Positions 32,454 through 32,771 of a DNA stretch of 32,771 nucleotides are shown here, one piece after another. A program made the translations under genes and the position numbers. Every line of letters starts with the position of its first letter. Positions within the stretch are counted from its first letter, which is position 1. The notes under the pieces were generated by a model, which made no database searches, had not been told where the DNA came from, and worked only from the letters and a program-made list of their open reading frames with translations. Source of the DNA: Xenorhabdus eapokensis (GTDB lineage Bacteria; Pseudomonadota; Gammaproteobacteria; Enterobacterales; Enterobacteriaceae); contig NZ_MKGQ01000030.1 in the NCBI RefSeq assembly GCF_001908105.1, positions 1 through 32,771 of the forward strand, written 5' to 3'.

Positions 32454-32710
32454 GGGGTCAGTTTGGATATCGAAAATTATTGTACGTTAAGGTTGTTTTT
32501 CGAATAGTGTTCGCTATCGCATAAGGGTATATTTCCTCGCTATACGGCATTTGGCACGTATTTTTGGCTAATGAGATAACCTAAATACGATACCGAAAGC
32601 GCAAGAACTTAAAAGCGATAGCAGATGACGATAAATCAATTAGTTATCTGTCATTATTGGTTAAATAACGCTCTTAACGTACAATAATTTTCGATATCCA
32701 AACTGACCCC
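32454..32710. mobile_element. Tn3-derived inverted-repeat miniature element (TIME/MITE)
   Basis: Two perfect 38-bp inverted repeats bound this 257-bp element: 32454-32491 and 32673-32710 (the second is also seen as 1-38). The repeats start GGGGTCAG and end ACGTTAAG, the length and ends expected of Tn3-family terminal repeats. The interior has no gene. Such miniature elements are mobilised in trans by a Tn3-type transposase, and none is encoded here. The flanking 5-mers (TTATA and TAGTA) do not match, so no target duplication is visible. The element may be old, may have recombined, or may be one end of a lost larger unit. Confidence 0.8.
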
Positions 32711-32771
32711 TAGTATACATACTGGTATGTATACTATCACTCTGCCAATAAGGGGGATTGCGCCCAATAAA

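Noticed and set aside
32673..32771. 99-bp direct repeat as a biological terminal repeat
   Set aside because: It lies at the exact ends of the sequence and is perfect, best explained by circular assembly overlap.

Overview
The window is a complete circular conjugative plasmid, linearised at an arbitrary point. Its last 99 bases (32673-32771) repeat its first 99, so the molecule is about 32,672 bp. The host is most likely a gammaproteobacterium, probably in the Enterobacterales. The evidence is a ColE1/p15A-type origin and an Hcp protein of the enterobacterial type VI secretion family, both in AT-rich DNA. The transfer backbone has higher GC and the gene order of the Ti-plasmid/RP4 trb and tra systems, so the plasmid is a mosaic. 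Species cannot be fixed from the sequence alone.

Layout. 32454-32710 (wrapping to 1-38) is a 257-bp miniature element with 38-bp Tn3-family terminal inverted repeats. 473-1255 encodes a winged-helix DNA-binding protein. 1413-2060 is a self-contained unit: promoter, highly structured RNA, 105-aa ORF and terminator. 2363-3625 (-) encodes an AT-rich, unrecognised 420-aa protein with an internal tandem duplication. 4015-14563 (-) is the mating-pair-formation operon trbB-C-D-E-J-K-L-(orf)-F-G-H-I. 14707-14976 is an Xre-type regulator beside its promoter. 15323-16212 holds a resolvase, a res-like region and a 152-bp inverted-repeat element carrying a broken VbhA-like antitoxin start. 16239-16850 is a ParDE/RelBE-like toxin-antitoxin pair with its operator.

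16960-17955 is an iteron replicon (Rep_3 initiator, four tandem iterons, a DnaA-box-like site and one stray iteron beyond the rep gene). Immediately beside it, 18273-18855 is a second, ColE1-type replicon with RNAII and RNAI promoters. 19151-20688 is a type VI secretion cargo module: a muramidase-like effector, a small membrane protein that is probably its immunity partner, and a convergent orphan hcp. 20896-31079 is the DNA-processing half of conjugation: traM, traL and traK, an RP4-like oriT, then traJ, traI, traG, traF, a lytic transglycosylase and a TraC/ArdC-type primase. 31266-32372 is a partition locus, parA and a small parB, flanked by two copies of a 22-bp palindrome-containing site.

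How it works together. TraI, TraJ and TraK assemble at oriT and nick it. TraG couples the DNA to the Trb channel. TraF processes the TrbC pilin and the transglycosylase opens the wall. Three related operator-like sites (7437-7456, 14600-14619, 25020-25039), two of them identical over 20 bp, suggest common control of transfer genes, perhaps by the Xre protein. Stability comes from two replicons, partition, resolvase and toxin-antitoxin. The most unusual features are the Hcp/effector cargo beside a ColE1 origin on a trb plasmid, the structured RNA unit at 1448-2060, and the repeated operator, one copy of which lies inside the relaxase gene.
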